Assembly: GCF_010894435.1 (NCBI RefSeq)
Contig: NZ_JAAIXZ010000011.1
Location: 186,001 to 250,000 of the forward strand
Direction: 5' to 3'
Source of the DNA: Pyxidicoccus trucidator
Lineage (GTDB): Bacteria; Myxococcota; Myxococcia; Myxococcales; Myxococcaceae
DNA: 64,000 nt
The notes beneath the pieces were generated by a model that was not told the origin of the DNA, made no database searches, and was given only the letters and a program-made list of their open reading frames with translations. Below, piece by piece: positions 1 to 8,351 of the stretch. Within the stretch, counting starts at the first letter, position 1; each line of letters opens with the position of its first letter. Made by a program: the position numbers and the translations under genes.

Positions 1-348
1 GCGAATGCCCGCGCCCTGCAGGAACAGGCGCAGCAGGCGCGGCGAGTACTGCCCGGCGGCGTTCTGGACCACGAGCATGGACAGCGACAGCACGATGCTC
101 AACGAAGAGATTGCGATGCCCAGTACCGTGGAGAGCATCGTCCGCGCCTCGACCACTGACGCCTTCCAGGCGACCCCTCGCAACGCCGAGGCGATGAACC
201 CGGGCTGAAGCACCAGCAGCACGCCCAGCAGCGCGCCCAGCACCGCACTCAGCAGGGGCATCAGCCACACCCTGTGATGGAGCCACCAGCGAACCCGGTG
301 GACGTCATGCGCCCGCGCGCGCCTCGGGATATCGAGCCGAGCCTCCAT
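1..348 (-). CDS. DUF2254-type membrane protein, N-terminal part only
   Basis: The reverse strand reads from an ATG at 348 to the window edge without a stop, giving 116 residues of a longer protein. After a basic N-terminus there is a hydrophobic helix at about residues 34-54, an amphipathic stretch and a second hydrophobic helix at about 75-92 followed by a VVQNAAGQYSPRLLR-type segment. That pattern is typical of the N-terminus of the DUF2254 family of predicted inner-membrane proteins, whose function is not known. The C-terminal part lies outside the window. The family call rests on recalled similarity of this segment; that it is a coding membrane protein is clear from composition and frame. 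Confidence 0.72.
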   Translation of the reverse strand, partial: MEARLDIPRRARAHDVHRVRWWLHHRVWLMPLLSAVLGALLGVLLVLQPGFIASALRGVAWKASVVEARTMLSTVLGIAISSLSIVLSLSMLVVQNAAGQYSPRLLRLFLQGAGIR

Positions 349-740
349 GCGAGCGAGTGTCCGGGAGCCCACCATGTACCTCACCTCTCGAGCGCATGAG
401 CCTCACGGGGGGAAGCGTCCATGGCTGCCTCAAGTCTGTACCTCGTTGGCGGGACCTGCCACGGACGGCGACCGTCCAGCGGTTCGCAGCCGGAGCAGAC
501 GAGTCCGCGCGGGCCCGTATCCGCAAGGTTCAATCCCGGACGGCACCTCATGCTCAGACTCCCTTGACAGACACCCCCGCGATTGAGCCGGGTGCCAGTG
601 CGCAAAACATCTGAACAATCTCAGACATCCCCAGACACAAAGAAGACAGGGGGCTCCTTGCCTTACAAGGAAATGACAGACATAATTGATATCTACAGCC
701 CGGCTCAACAGGCGCGACCGCGCCTCGACAGTGGGGGCTC
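349..740. other. Intergenic region, 392 bases, no convincing gene
   Basis: This gap separates the divergently transcribed DUF2254 gene and the small gene at 741. Several short open frames cross it on both strands, but none has a good ribosome site or a recognisable protein. It contains an unusually AT-rich patch at about 655-700, which holds the promoter candidate listed separately, and a lone TTGACA at 564-569 without a matching -10 box. Confidence 0.6.
658..686 (+). promoter_or_regulatory. Candidate sigma-70 promoter for the gene at 741
   Basis: TTGCCT at 658-663 and CATAAT at 681-686 are separated by exactly 17 bases, in an AT-rich patch inside otherwise GC-rich DNA. A start near 693 would give a leader of about 50 bases. 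This is inferred from consensus only. Confidence 0.35.
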
Positions 741-1172
741 ATGTCCGGGGGACAGCGAATGATTGATTTCAGGTACGACCTGGTGAACGACATCGTCATC
801 GCCACGGTTCACTGGACGCTGCGCACCCGGGACGACGTGCTCGCCTGGCATGAGGAGTGGAAGCAGGGTCTCAAACACTTCACGCTGGAGCACAGGCCGG
901 ACGTCGTCATCGTGCTCGACGACTTTCAGGTCGTGGACGACGCGCTGGCCCTCTGGGGAGAGTATCGGGCCGACCTGTGCAACCACTACATGGGCATCAC
1001 CTATCGCGTCCGGACCAGCACCGACGGGCGGGCCACCTTCCGCACCAGCGGCGCGCGCTACAACGCCCAGACGGCGGATGCCAACAGCGTGGAAGCGGCC
1101 ATCGAGGGCATCCGCGCCATCCGCCGCCGCGCCCAGCTCTCCCAGCGCGGCATCATGGCGTCTCTGGGGTGA
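741..1172 (+). CDS. Small conserved-looking protein of unknown function
   Basis: This 143-residue protein has no signal peptide or membrane helix. The sequence alternates beta-like and helical segments: DFRYDLVNDIVIATVHW, then a helix, then a strand DVVIVLDDF, and a helical C-terminus. That order faintly recalls STAS/SpoIIAA-like single-domain proteins, but no diagnostic motif is present and I do not recognise it. Two starts are possible, ATG 741 and ATG 759; both have G-rich stretches upstream (the second has GGGGGA eight bases away). Its last 20 bases overlap the end of the convergent hydrolase gene. It is likely real because of its clean codon bias and upstream promoter candidate. Confidence 0.7.
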   Translation: MSGGQRMIDFRYDLVNDIVIATVHWTLRTRDDVLAWHEEWKQGLKHFTLEHRPDVVIVLDDFQVVDDALALWGEYRADLCNHYMGITYRVRTSTDGRATFRTSGARYNAQTADANSVEAAIEGIRAIRRRAQLSQRGIMASLG

Positions 1173-2259
1173 CGACCAGCCGGAGCCCGCCGGGCTTCCA
1201 GTCATCCCCGTCCAGCGGCGCGAAGCATGCCTCCACGTCCGCGTCCGACACGTCGGACAGCGTGGCCGGACGCCAGCGCGGCTTGTTGTCCTTGTCCACC
1301 AGCACCGCGCGGATGCCCTCGCGGAAGTCCGCTCGCGCCGTCAGCGCCTGGCTCAGCCGGTACTCCACCGGCACCAGCTCGTCGTAGTCGCGCGTGCGCC
1401 CCATCCGGAGCAGGTGCAGCGACACCTTGAGACTCAGGGGGCACATGCGCAGCAGCGTGGCCCAGGTCTCCTGGGCCCACGGCGTGCCCTCCAGCTCCAG
1501 CGCCTGCTGGATGTCGTCCACCCGCTCCGCCGCGAAGCACCGGTCGATGGCCGCATGCTGCACCGCCAGCGGTGACGTCCCCGCGTCCGCATGGAAGCCC
1601 GCGAGCACGTGCTCCACCACCGCGCTCGCGGCCGAGCCGTTCCACTCCGCTCCGACGAGCGCCTCCAGCACGGCGTCCAGCCGCGCGGACTCCACGTGGT
1701 GTGTCGCGTACCCGAGCCACAGCGCGTCCGCCGCGTTGCACCGGGCCCCCGTGAGCCCCAGGTACGTGCCCGACTCGCCCGGGAAGCGCGGCAGGAACCA
1801 GCCGCCGCCCACGTCGGGGAACAGGCCAATCGCCGTCTCCGGCATCGCCAGCACCAGCTTCTCGGTGACGACGCGGTAGGGGCCGTGGATGGAAAGCCCC
1901 AGCCCGCCGCCCATGCAGATGCCGTCCACCAGCGCGATGAACGGCTTGCCGAAGTGGTGGATGCGGTGGTTCAGCGCGTACTCGGCGCGGAAGAACTCCC
2001 GCGACAGCGGCCCGTCCTCCCCGTCCGTCACCGCGCCCAGCGAGGAGGCGACCGCGCGCACGTCGCCTCCCGCGCAGAAGGCCCGGCCTCCCGCGCCCCG
2101 GATGACCACCGCCTTCACGGCAGGGTCCACGGCCCAGGCGTCGAGCGCCGGGTGCAGCGTCCGGCACATCCCCAGGTCCAGCGCGTTCAACGCCTTGGGA
2201 CGGTTCAGCGTCACCACGCCCACCGCCCCCCGAGTCTCCAGGAGCACGTCATCACTCAT
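1153..2259 (-). CDS. 3-hydroxyisobutyryl-CoA hydrolase (crotonase superfamily)
   Basis: The 368-residue product belongs to the enoyl-CoA hydratase/isomerase superfamily and has the length of 3-hydroxyisobutyryl-CoA hydrolases (about 350-385). Seen motifs are GAGGRAFCAGGDVRAV near residues 55-70, forming the CoA oxyanion hole, GICMGGGLGLS, and MPETAIGLFPDVGGGWFLP, whose Glu and Asp are the catalytic residues in this subgroup. The long C-terminal region typical of the hydrolase rather than of simple hydratases is present. The family acts in cytoplasmic valine breakdown, releasing 3-hydroxyisobutyrate and CoA. No clear Shine-Dalgarno precedes the ATG. The 3' end overlaps the convergent gene by 20 bases. 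Confidence 0.9.
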   Translation of the reverse strand: MSDDVLLETRGAVGVVTLNRPKALNALDLGMCRTLHPALDAWAVDPAVKAVVIRGAGGRAFCAGGDVRAVASSLGAVTDGEDGPLSREFFRAEYALNHRIHHFGKPFIALVDGICMGGGLGLSIHGPYRVVTEKLVLAMPETAIGLFPDVGGGWFLPRFPGESGTYLGLTGARCNAADALWLGYATHHVESARLDAVLEALVGAEWNGSAASAVVEHVLAGFHADAGTSPLAVQHAAIDRCFAAERVDDIQQALELEGTPWAQETWATLLRMCPLSLKVSLHLLRMGRTRDYDELVPVEYRLSQALTARADFREGIRAVLVDKDNKPRWRPATLSDVSDADVEACFAPLDGDDWKPGGLRLVVTPETP

Positions 2260-2342
2260 GATCGCAGGGGATATCAGGCGGGCGGTCCCCGCGCGCGGAT
2301 TTGCGTGGCCCCGGGTGTCACCGGACGCGCTATGGGAACACC

Positions 2343-3026
2343 ATGACTTCCTCCATGGACTCCCTCCGCGCCGTCGTCTTCGACATGGACGGCACGCTCG
2401 TCGACAACATGGTCTTCCACAACCAGGCCTGGGTGGCGCTCGCCCGGAAGCTCGGACTGTCGATGACGGCCGAGGACTTCCAGAACCACCACGCCGGAAA
2501 GAAGAACGAGGAAATCCTCCCCGTGCTGCTCGGGCGCCCCCTCCTCCATGACGAGCTGAACCAGCTCGCCGAGGAGAAGGAGAACCACTACCGCACCCTC
2601 TACCGGCCCCACCTGAGGCTCCACCACGGCGCTGAGAGCTTCATCAACCGCCTGCGCGAGGCGCGCATCCCCACGGCCATCGCCACCGCGGCGCCGCAGG
2701 GCAACCGCGAGCTGGTGCTCGACGGGCTCGGCATCCGCCCGCTCTTCACCCGCGTGGTGGGGGCCGAGGAGGTGACGCGGGGCAAGCCCTGGCCCGACAT
2801 CTTCCTCGCCGCGGCGAAGGCGCTGGACGTGGAGCCCTCCGCCTGTCTCGCCTTCGAGGACGCCATCCTCGGCGTCAGGTCCGCGCGGGACGCCGGCATG
2901 CCCGTGGTGGGCGTCACCACCACGACGTCCGCGGAGCAGCTCCGTGAGGCCGGGGCCCAGTGGATTGTCCCGGACTTCACCTCGCTCCCGCCGGAGCTGG
3001 AGGCCCGCCTCTTCCGCGCCCCCTGA
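2343..3026 (+). CDS. HAD-superfamily hydrolase, beta-phosphoglucomutase/phosphatase-like
   Basis: The 227-residue protein carries the HAD motif I VFDMDGTLVDN at about residue 12, a helical cap, a motif II region (ATAAPQGN), a motif III Lys in the RGKPWPDIFL segment and motif IV FEDAILGV. The cap type and spacing match subfamily I enzymes such as beta-phosphoglucomutases and sugar phosphatases. The substrate cannot be read from the sequence. The ATG at 2343 is chosen because the HAD core follows directly; an upstream in-frame start would add 14 unlikely residues. The gene is divergent from the hydrolase gene, with an 83-base gap that must hold both promoters. Confidence 0.9.
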   Translation: MTSSMDSLRAVVFDMDGTLVDNMVFHNQAWVALARKLGLSMTAEDFQNHHAGKKNEEILPVLLGRPLLHDELNQLAEEKENHYRTLYRPHLRLHHGAESFINRLREARIPTAIATAAPQGNRELVLDGLGIRPLFTRVVGAEEVTRGKPWPDIFLAAAKALDVEPSACLAFEDAILGVRSARDAGMPVVGVTTTTSAEQLREAGAQWIVPDFTSLPPELEARLFRAP

Positions 3027-3194
3027 GGGACGGAGGGCACGGGCTGGGCCCGAGCCTCAGGGGGCCGCCGTGCTCCCTGGTGGGTACCGGGCACACGCGC
3101 CCCGGGTCCAACGGCACCAGTCGGCCCCCTCCCCCGCGCGTCCATGCGCCAAAAGGGCGCCAGCGGCGGGCGCGTTGTGTAGTGTTGCGCGCCC

Positions 3195-4724
3195 ATGGCG
3201 ACGTCCTCAGCCAAACTCAAGCTTCCTTCGGGCCCGTCCCGGCACGTCTATGACGTCATCGTGCTCGGCAGTCAGCTGGGCGGTGCGCTCGCGGCCGCGA
3301 TTCTCGCCAAGCGCAACCACCGCGTCCTCCTGGTCGAGCATGACGGCATGGGCCCCGGCTACGAGCACGGCGGCTACGTGCTCCCCTATGCCCCCTTCGT
3401 GGCGCCTCCGCTGAAGACCATGCCCACGGTGGAGGAGGCCCTCACGGAGCTGGGCCTCGCCGGCAGCGTGCAGCGCTCGCTGCGGCCCCACGCCCCGGAG
3501 CTGCAGCTGTTGCTGCCCCGGAACCGCCTGGACCTGCACGCCGACCCCGCCCGCCGCAAGGCCGAGGCCACGCGCGAGCTGGGCGAGGAGGGCGAGGCGC
3601 TCCTCGGGGCCCTGGCCGGCGCCTCCGCGCAGCACGAGACGACCGACGCCTTCATCAAGGCCGCCCCACCCCTGCCCCCGGACGGCTTCTTCGAGGGTTG
3701 GGGCCTGAAGAAGGTCATCAAGGCCAACCCCGGCCTGGAGGCCACGCCCCGGCTCGCCGGGGACTCCGCCGCGCTGAAGCTGGTGCGCGGCATGCTGCCC
3801 TTCGTCACCCACCTGGAGAACCCCGAGTCTCCGCTGGCCCTCACGCGGGCCCTGTCCCAGGTGCTCTCGTCCCCCTCCTGCTTCAACGGCGGGCGCGAGG
3901 GACTGCGCGAGCTGCTCACCCGGCGCGTGACGGAGCTGGGCGGAGACGTGCTCGGCCGCGACAGCCCCTCCGGCTTCATCGTCGAGGAGCTCACCTTCGA
4001 CGGCAGCAAGTTCGCGGGCATGAAGCTGCTGCGCTCGGACACCGTGTACCGGGCAGCGTGCCTCGTGGCGGCCACGGATGCCGGTGCGCTGCGGCGGCTG
4101 GTGACGGACAAAAAGCACAACCGCGGCCTGCTGGAGCACCTGGACCAGTCCGCCCCGAAGTCCCTCCTCTTCACCGTGAACTGGGTGGTGCCGGAGTCGG
4201 CCCTGCCGCGCGGCCTGGGCGAGCTGGCCCTGGTGGAGACCGGGGACCAGGAGCTGGGCCCGCTGCTGGTGCAGGTCCACCTGGCGCGCTCCGCCCCGGG
4301 CCCCAGCGGCAAGGAGGGCAAGGAGGTGGAGGGCCTGCGCGTGGTGTGCGTCGGCGCCTTCGTCCCGGCCTCCTACCGCGACCTGGGCGAGGAGCACCTC
4401 CAGGGCGTGGCCAACCGCATCGACGAGCACCTGGACGCGCTGATGCCCTTCACCGCGCAGCACCGGCTGCTTCGCTCGGCGCCCTACCTGGACGCCGGAG
4501 GAGTGCGCGGCAGCCGGCTGATGCCCCATCCGCTCTATAGCTTCGAGTCGGAAGCCTTCCTGGGCGTCACGGGTTTGAGCCAGCGTACGCCCGCGAAGAA
4601 CATCCTCCTCGCCGGCCGTGAAGTGCTGCCGGGACTGGGGCTGGAGGGCGAGATGATCGCCGGCATCCGGGCCGCGCGGATGGTTCAGGACATGTTGAAG
4701 AAGAAGGATCCGCTCAAGGGCTGA
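3195..4724 (+). CDS. NAD(P)/FAD-dependent oxidoreductase, phytoene-desaturase-like fold
   Basis: A 509-residue protein with an N-terminal dinucleotide-binding fold: strand DVIVLGSQLGGALAAAILA at about 20-38, then RVLLVEHD. The usual GxGxxG is changed to GSQLGG. The C-terminal NILLAGREVLPGLGLEGE segment is the second FAD-contact motif of amine-oxidase/phytoene-desaturase relatives. The substrate is unknown. It has no signal peptide and is probably cytoplasmic. No Shine-Dalgarno is visible before ATG 3195, so the transcript may be leaderless or the start weak. It stands alone between a HAD gene and rpmB. Confidence 0.82.
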   Translation: MATSSAKLKLPSGPSRHVYDVIVLGSQLGGALAAAILAKRNHRVLLVEHDGMGPGYEHGGYVLPYAPFVAPPLKTMPTVEEALTELGLAGSVQRSLRPHAPELQLLLPRNRLDLHADPARRKAEATRELGEEGEALLGALAGASAQHETTDAFIKAAPPLPPDGFFEGWGLKKVIKANPGLEATPRLAGDSAALKLVRGMLPFVTHLENPESPLALTRALSQVLSSPSCFNGGREGLRELLTRRVTELGGDVLGRDSPSGFIVEELTFDGSKFAGMKLLRSDTVYRAACLVAATDAGALRRLVTDKKHNRGLLEHLDQSAPKSLLFTVNWVVPESALPRGLGELALVETGDQELGPLLVQVHLARSAPGPSGKEGKEVEGLRVVCVGAFVPASYRDLGEEHLQGVANRIDEHLDALMPFTAQHRLLRSAPYLDAGGVRGSRLMPHPLYSFESEAFLGVTGLSQRTPAKNILLAGREVLPGLGLEGEMIAGIRAARMVQDMLKKKDPLKG

Positions 4725-4762
4725 TCCTCCGGCGGCGGTAAAGGCTGGATTTCCAGGCCGTC

Positions 4763-4790
4763 TTCTGGCAGGTTCCGCCGCTCTTTTAAT
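4763..4790 (+). promoter_or_regulatory. Candidate promoter for rpmB
   Basis: TTCTGG at 4763-4768 and TTTAAT at 4785-4790 are 16 bases apart. The -10 sits in the only AT-rich stretch of the gap, about 40 bases before the rpmB start. Inferred from consensus only. Confidence 0.3.
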
Positions 4791-4831
4791 GGCAGGCGCC
4801 CGACGCCCCAGTTTTCAAGGAGTTAGAAGTC

Positions 4832-5023
4832 ATGGCGTGGAAGTGCGACATCTGTGGGAAGCGTCCGCTGGTGGGTAACAACGTCAGCCACGCGAACAAC
4901 AAGACCAAGAAGCGGACCCTCCCGAACCTCCAGAAGGTCCGGGCGAGCGTCGAGGGCAGCACCCAGCGCGTGCTGGCGTGCACCCGCTGCATCAAGGCGG
5001 GCAAGGTGACGAAGGCCGCCTGA
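4832..5023 (+). CDS. rpmB: 50S ribosomal protein L28
   Basis: The 63-residue basic protein starts [20 protein letters not shown], the classic L28 opening, and ends with a conserved [14 protein letters not shown] segment. Two CxxC pairs (C5/C8 and C50/C53) mark it as the zinc-ribbon form of L28. L28 is a component of the large ribosomal subunit near the exit-site tRNA. A strong ribosome site AAGGAG lies nine bases before the ATG. It is followed after 17 bases by murQ, so the two may share a transcript although their roles are unrelated. Confidence 0.97.
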   Translation: MAWKCDICGKRPLVGNNVSHANNKTKKRTLPNLQKVRASVEGSTQRVLACTRCIKAGKVTKAA

Positions 5024-5040
5024 AGTCAGGACGCTCGAGG

Positions 5041-5985
5041 GTGGGCACGTCTCGCGCTTCACCGCCGGTACTGCCCCCCACCGAGCGGCTTCACCCCCGT
5101 GCGGACGACCTGGATCTGCTTTCCATCAGGTCGGTCGTCCGTCGGTTGCATGACGAAGACCTGGCTGCCGTCCGTGCGGTCCGTGCCTCGCTTCCCGCTG
5201 TCGCGGAGGCGGCCCGGGCCGTGGCGGACGCCTTGCGTTCGGGCGGTCGCCTCCTCTACGTCGGGGCTGGCACCAGCGGACGGCTCGGCGTGCTGGACGC
5301 GAGCGAGTGCCCTCCCACCTTCGGAGTCCCTCCGTCCCGGGTGCGCGCCGCCATTGCCGGTGGCCGCCCGGCGCTGACGCGCGCGGTGGAGGGCGCCGAG
5401 GACGACGTCGACGCCGGAGCCGCGGCGGTGCGCACCTTCCGGGCGGGCCCGAAGGACGTGGTGTGCGGCATCTCCGCGAGCGCCTCCACGCCGTACGTCC
5501 TGGGCGCGCTGGGCGAGGCGAAGCGGCGGGGCGCGCGCACGGTGCTGGTGTGCTGCAACCCGCCCGGCCCGAAGGTGGACGCGGACACGGTGGTGCTGGC
5601 GCGCACGGGGCCGGAGCTGGTGGCGGGCTCCACGCGCCTCAAGGCCGGCACCGCGACGAAGCTGATCCTCAACGCCGTGACGACCGCGGCCTTCGTGTCC
5701 CTGGGCAAGGTGTACCGGGGGCGCATGGTGGACGTGCGCCCGGCCAACGCGAAGCTGCGCACGCGCGCGGCGCGCATGGTGGCGGAGCTGACGGAGCTTC
5801 CCGCCAGGCAGGCCTCGAAGCTGCTGGAGGCCGCGGGCGGGGAGGTGAAGCTGGCGCTGGCCATGCACTTCACCGGGCTGGACGCGAAGGAGGCCCGGAA
5901 GCGGCTCCTGGCGAAGGGCCTGCGTGCCCTCTCGCCCACCGGCCGGAGGGGCGCGAAGCCCCGGAGCAGGCGCACGACCCGGTGA
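5041..5985 (+). CDS. murQ: N-acetylmuramic acid 6-phosphate etherase
   Basis: MurQ cleaves the lactyl ether of N-acetylmuramate 6-phosphate to GlcNAc-6-phosphate and D-lactate in peptidoglycan recycling. The translated SIS-fold protein shows LLYVGAGTSGRLGVLDASE followed by CPPTFG, the family signature, and IAGGRPALTRAVEGAEDD, which contains the second catalytic acid region. The closing region is helical as in other MurQ proteins. I place the start at GTG 5041, 17 bases after rpmB, giving 314 residues (usual length about 300). Longer in-frame starts would overlap rpmB and encode unlikely sequence. The next gene, anmK, makes the substrate of this enzyme, so the pairing supports the call. Confidence 0.93.
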   Translation: MGTSRASPPVLPPTERLHPRADDLDLLSIRSVVRRLHDEDLAAVRAVRASLPAVAEAARAVADALRSGGRLLYVGAGTSGRLGVLDASECPPTFGVPPSRVRAAIAGGRPALTRAVEGAEDDVDAGAAAVRTFRAGPKDVVCGISASASTPYVLGALGEAKRRGARTVLVCCNPPGPKVDADTVVLARTGPELVAGSTRLKAGTATKLILNAVTTAAFVSLGKVYRGRMVDVRPANAKLRTRAARMVAELTELPARQASKLLEAAGGEVKLALAMHFTGLDAKEARKRLLAKGLRALSPTGRRGAKPRSRRTTR

Positions 5986-6022
5986 GGAGCGGGGTGTGGG
6001 CCCCGGGGCTTACACTGCCGGT

Positions 6023-7177
6023 ATGCGCCTGCACCCGCCCCTCACTGACTCGCGACAGCCGCGCCTGTGCGTGGGCCTGCTGTCCGGCACCAGCGTGGAC
6101 GCCGTGGAGGCGGCCCTGTGCGAGGTGACGGGGACGGGCGACAGCGTGCGGCTGAGGCTGCTGTCGCATGTCTCGGTGCCCTTCCCTCGCGAGTTGGTGG
6201 CGCGCGTGCTGGGGCCCCAGGACGCGGGCTCGCTGAGCCAGCTCAACTTCGAGCTGGCCGAGCACTTCGCGGACGCCGCGCGGCAGGCCATGGCCCGCGC
6301 CGGCGTGACACCGGAGCAGGTGGCCGCCATCGGCTCGCACGGGCAGACGATGGCGCACGTGCCTCCTGGCGCGGACGGGACGCCCTCCACCCTGCAGATT
6401 GGCGAGCCCGCCGTCATCGCCGAGCGCACCGGCGTCCCCGTCATCAGCGACTTCCGCACGAGGGACATGGCCGCCGGTGGCCATGGCGCGCCGCTGGTGC
6501 CCTACCTGGACTGGGCCGTCTTCCGGAGCCGCGAGGCCCCCCGGGCCCTCCTCAACATCGGCGGCATCGGCAACGTCAGCGTCGTCAGCGCGCGGCTGGA
6601 GGACACCCTCGCCTTCGACACCGGCCCCGGCAACATGGCCCTGGATGGACTGGCGCGGCGCGTCACCCAGGGCCGGCTCGCGTGTGACATGGACGGCACG
6701 CTGTCGCGGCGGGGCCGGGTGATTCCGGAGCTGCTCGCGGAGCTGCTGGAGCACCCCTTCCTGGCGCAGCCCCCGCCCCGGAGCGCCGGACGCGAGAGCT
6801 TCGGCGAGGTGCTGGTGGAGCGGATGTGGGCGAGGCACCCGGAGCGCCCGTATGACCTGGTGGCCACGGCGCTGGAATTCACGGTGGAGAGCATCGCCCA
6901 GTCGTATGAAACGTGGCTCCTGCCGCGCTTCCCCCGGCTGGAGGGCATGTACGTCTCCGGGGGAGGAACGCGGAACCCGTCGTTGATGGAGCGACTCCAG
7001 GCCCGGATGATGCCGCTGCCGGTTTACACGTTGGACACCCTGGGTTTCCCGGAAGGTGCGAAAGAGGCAGCCCTCTTCGCGCTCCTGGCGGCCGAACATC
7101 TCGTAGGGACTCCGGCGAATGTGCCATCCGCAACTGGCGCAAGGCGTCGAGTCGTTCTAGGAAAGCTGACACCGTGA
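6023..7177 (+). CDS. anmK: Anhydro-N-acetylmuramic acid kinase
   Basis: AnmK hydrates and phosphorylates 1,6-anhydro-N-acetylmuramate to MurNAc-6-phosphate, which MurQ then uses. The 384-residue product has the expected length (about 370) and the ASKHA-fold motifs: GLLSGTSVDAVEAAL at residues 18-32 (usually GLMSGTSLDGID), GSHGQTMAH, LNIGGIGNVS, DTGPGNMALD and a late VSGGGTRNP. Start ATG 6023 is chosen because the conserved motif follows closely and there is no room upstream after murQ. Its stop codon overlaps the GTG start of the next gene (GTGA), so the GTPase gene is translationally coupled to it. Confidence 0.94.
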   Translation: MRLHPPLTDSRQPRLCVGLLSGTSVDAVEAALCEVTGTGDSVRLRLLSHVSVPFPRELVARVLGPQDAGSLSQLNFELAEHFADAARQAMARAGVTPEQVAAIGSHGQTMAHVPPGADGTPSTLQIGEPAVIAERTGVPVISDFRTRDMAAGGHGAPLVPYLDWAVFRSREAPRALLNIGGIGNVSVVSARLEDTLAFDTGPGNMALDGLARRVTQGRLACDMDGTLSRRGRVIPELLAELLEHPFLAQPPPRSAGRESFGEVLVERMWARHPERPYDLVATALEFTVESIAQSYETWLLPRFPRLEGMYVSGGGTRNPSLMERLQARMMPLPVYTLDTLGFPEGAKEAALFALLAAEHLVGTPANVPSATGARRRVVLGKLTP

Positions 7178-8337
7178 GCAGCGTGAACCTGATGGCCCGC
7201 GAGGTGGCCGCGAAGATTGTCTTCTACGGGCCGGGCCTGTCGGGGAAGACGACCACCCTGCGGAAGATCTACGAGACAGTGCGTCCCGCGCACCGTGGCG
7301 AGATGATGTCCATCGCCACGGAGGGCGACCGGACGCTCTTCTTCGACTTCCTCCCCGTGAAGGTGGAGCGCGTGGGCGACTGCTCCGTGCGGCTCGCCCT
7401 CTACACGGTGCCCGGCCAGGTCTTCTACAACGCCACCCGCAAGCTGGTGCTCCAGGGCGCCGACGGCGTGGTGTTCGTGGCGGACTCGCAGCCGGAGGCC
7501 ATGGACGCCAACCGCGAGTCCCTGGCCAACCTGGAGGAGAACCTCTTCGAGCACGGCATCCGCATCGACCGCTTCCCGCTGGTGATGCAGTGGAACAAGC
7601 GCGACCTGGAAGGCGTGCTGCCCGTGGATGAACTCCGCAGGGAGCTCAACCCCCGGGGCGTGCCCGAGTTCGAGACGGCCGCGGCCAACGGGCGCGGGGT
7701 GCTCGACACGCTGAAGGCGATTACCCGGCTGGTCATCAAGGACCTGCGCACCAAGCGGATTGTTCCGCCGCCGCGTCCCGCGACTCCGGCCGGAGGGCAG
7801 CAGCCCGCGGGCCTGGAGGCGCAGCTCACGCAGCACCTGCAGAACCGGCAGCAGCCGAACCCGGGACAGCAGCAGCCGCCTCCGGCGCAGCCGCCGGGCC
7901 TGGCTTTCGGTGGAGGCCCCGCGCAGACGCCGGTGCCTCGCGTGGCGCCGGTGACGATGGTGCCGCAGCCCCGCCCCGAGGTGGCCCAGGTCACCGCGCC
8001 GCCGGCCGGCCCGAAGCTGCTGGGCGCGGCGAGCGCGCTGGCCTCGGGGGACATGTTCGACCATGCGCGCGCCGCCGAGGCCGCGTTCATGTCGGGCGAC
8101 TACGCGACGTGCGTCACCGCGTGCACGGACGCCATTCGCCGGGCCCTGTCCTTTGCGGGTGAGGGCTCACTGGCGCAGCAGGCGTACCTGCTCCGCGTGG
8201 ATGGAGCGGACCTGCTCCGGTTCCAGGGCATGGCCACACAGCAGCACATCCGCGTGGATGACGCCGCGTTCGCCCTGTACGTGCTGATGCAGGTCTTCGT
8301 CCGGCTCAACGCGGTGGGGCTGCCCAACGCGGAGTAG
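7174..8337 (+). CDS. MglA-like small GTPase with a long C-terminal extension
   Basis: Residues 1-195 form a prokaryotic Ras-like GTPase of the MglA family: P-loop GPGLSGKTT at 19-27, TEGDRTLFFDFLP switch region at 49-61, YTVPGQVFYNATRK at 77-90 (the Thr in place of the Ras DxxG Asp is an MglA hallmark) and NKRD at 141-144. A Pro/Gln-rich linker covers about 196-285 and a helical, TPR-like domain fills 290-387. Plain MglA, the gliding-polarity switch of Myxococcus, is only about 195 residues, so this is a paralog with an added module. GTG 7174 overlaps the anmK stop and has AGGAAA ten bases upstream. The role is not known; association with a polar or envelope process is inference. Confidence 0.88.
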   Translation: MSSVNLMAREVAAKIVFYGPGLSGKTTTLRKIYETVRPAHRGEMMSIATEGDRTLFFDFLPVKVERVGDCSVRLALYTVPGQVFYNATRKLVLQGADGVVFVADSQPEAMDANRESLANLEENLFEHGIRIDRFPLVMQWNKRDLEGVLPVDELRRELNPRGVPEFETAAANGRGVLDTLKAITRLVIKDLRTKRIVPPPRPATPAGGQQPAGLEAQLTQHLQNRQQPNPGQQQPPPAQPPGLAFGGGPAQTPVPRVAPVTMVPQPRPEVAQVTAPPAGPKLLGAASALASGDMFDHARAAEAAFMSGDYATCVTACTDAIRRALSFAGEGSLAQQAYLLRVDGADLLRFQGMATQQHIRVDDAAFALYVLMQVFVRLNAVGLPNAE

Positions 8338-8351
8338 CCCCCGGGCTGGCG

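Noticed and set aside
560-590. TTGACA at 564-569 as a -35 box
   Set aside because: No AT-rich -10 lies 16-18 bases downstream; the candidate at 658-686 fits better.
4978-5040. Longer start of murQ inside rpmB
   Set aside because: It would overlap the L28 gene and add non-conserved residues; GTG 5041 gives normal length.
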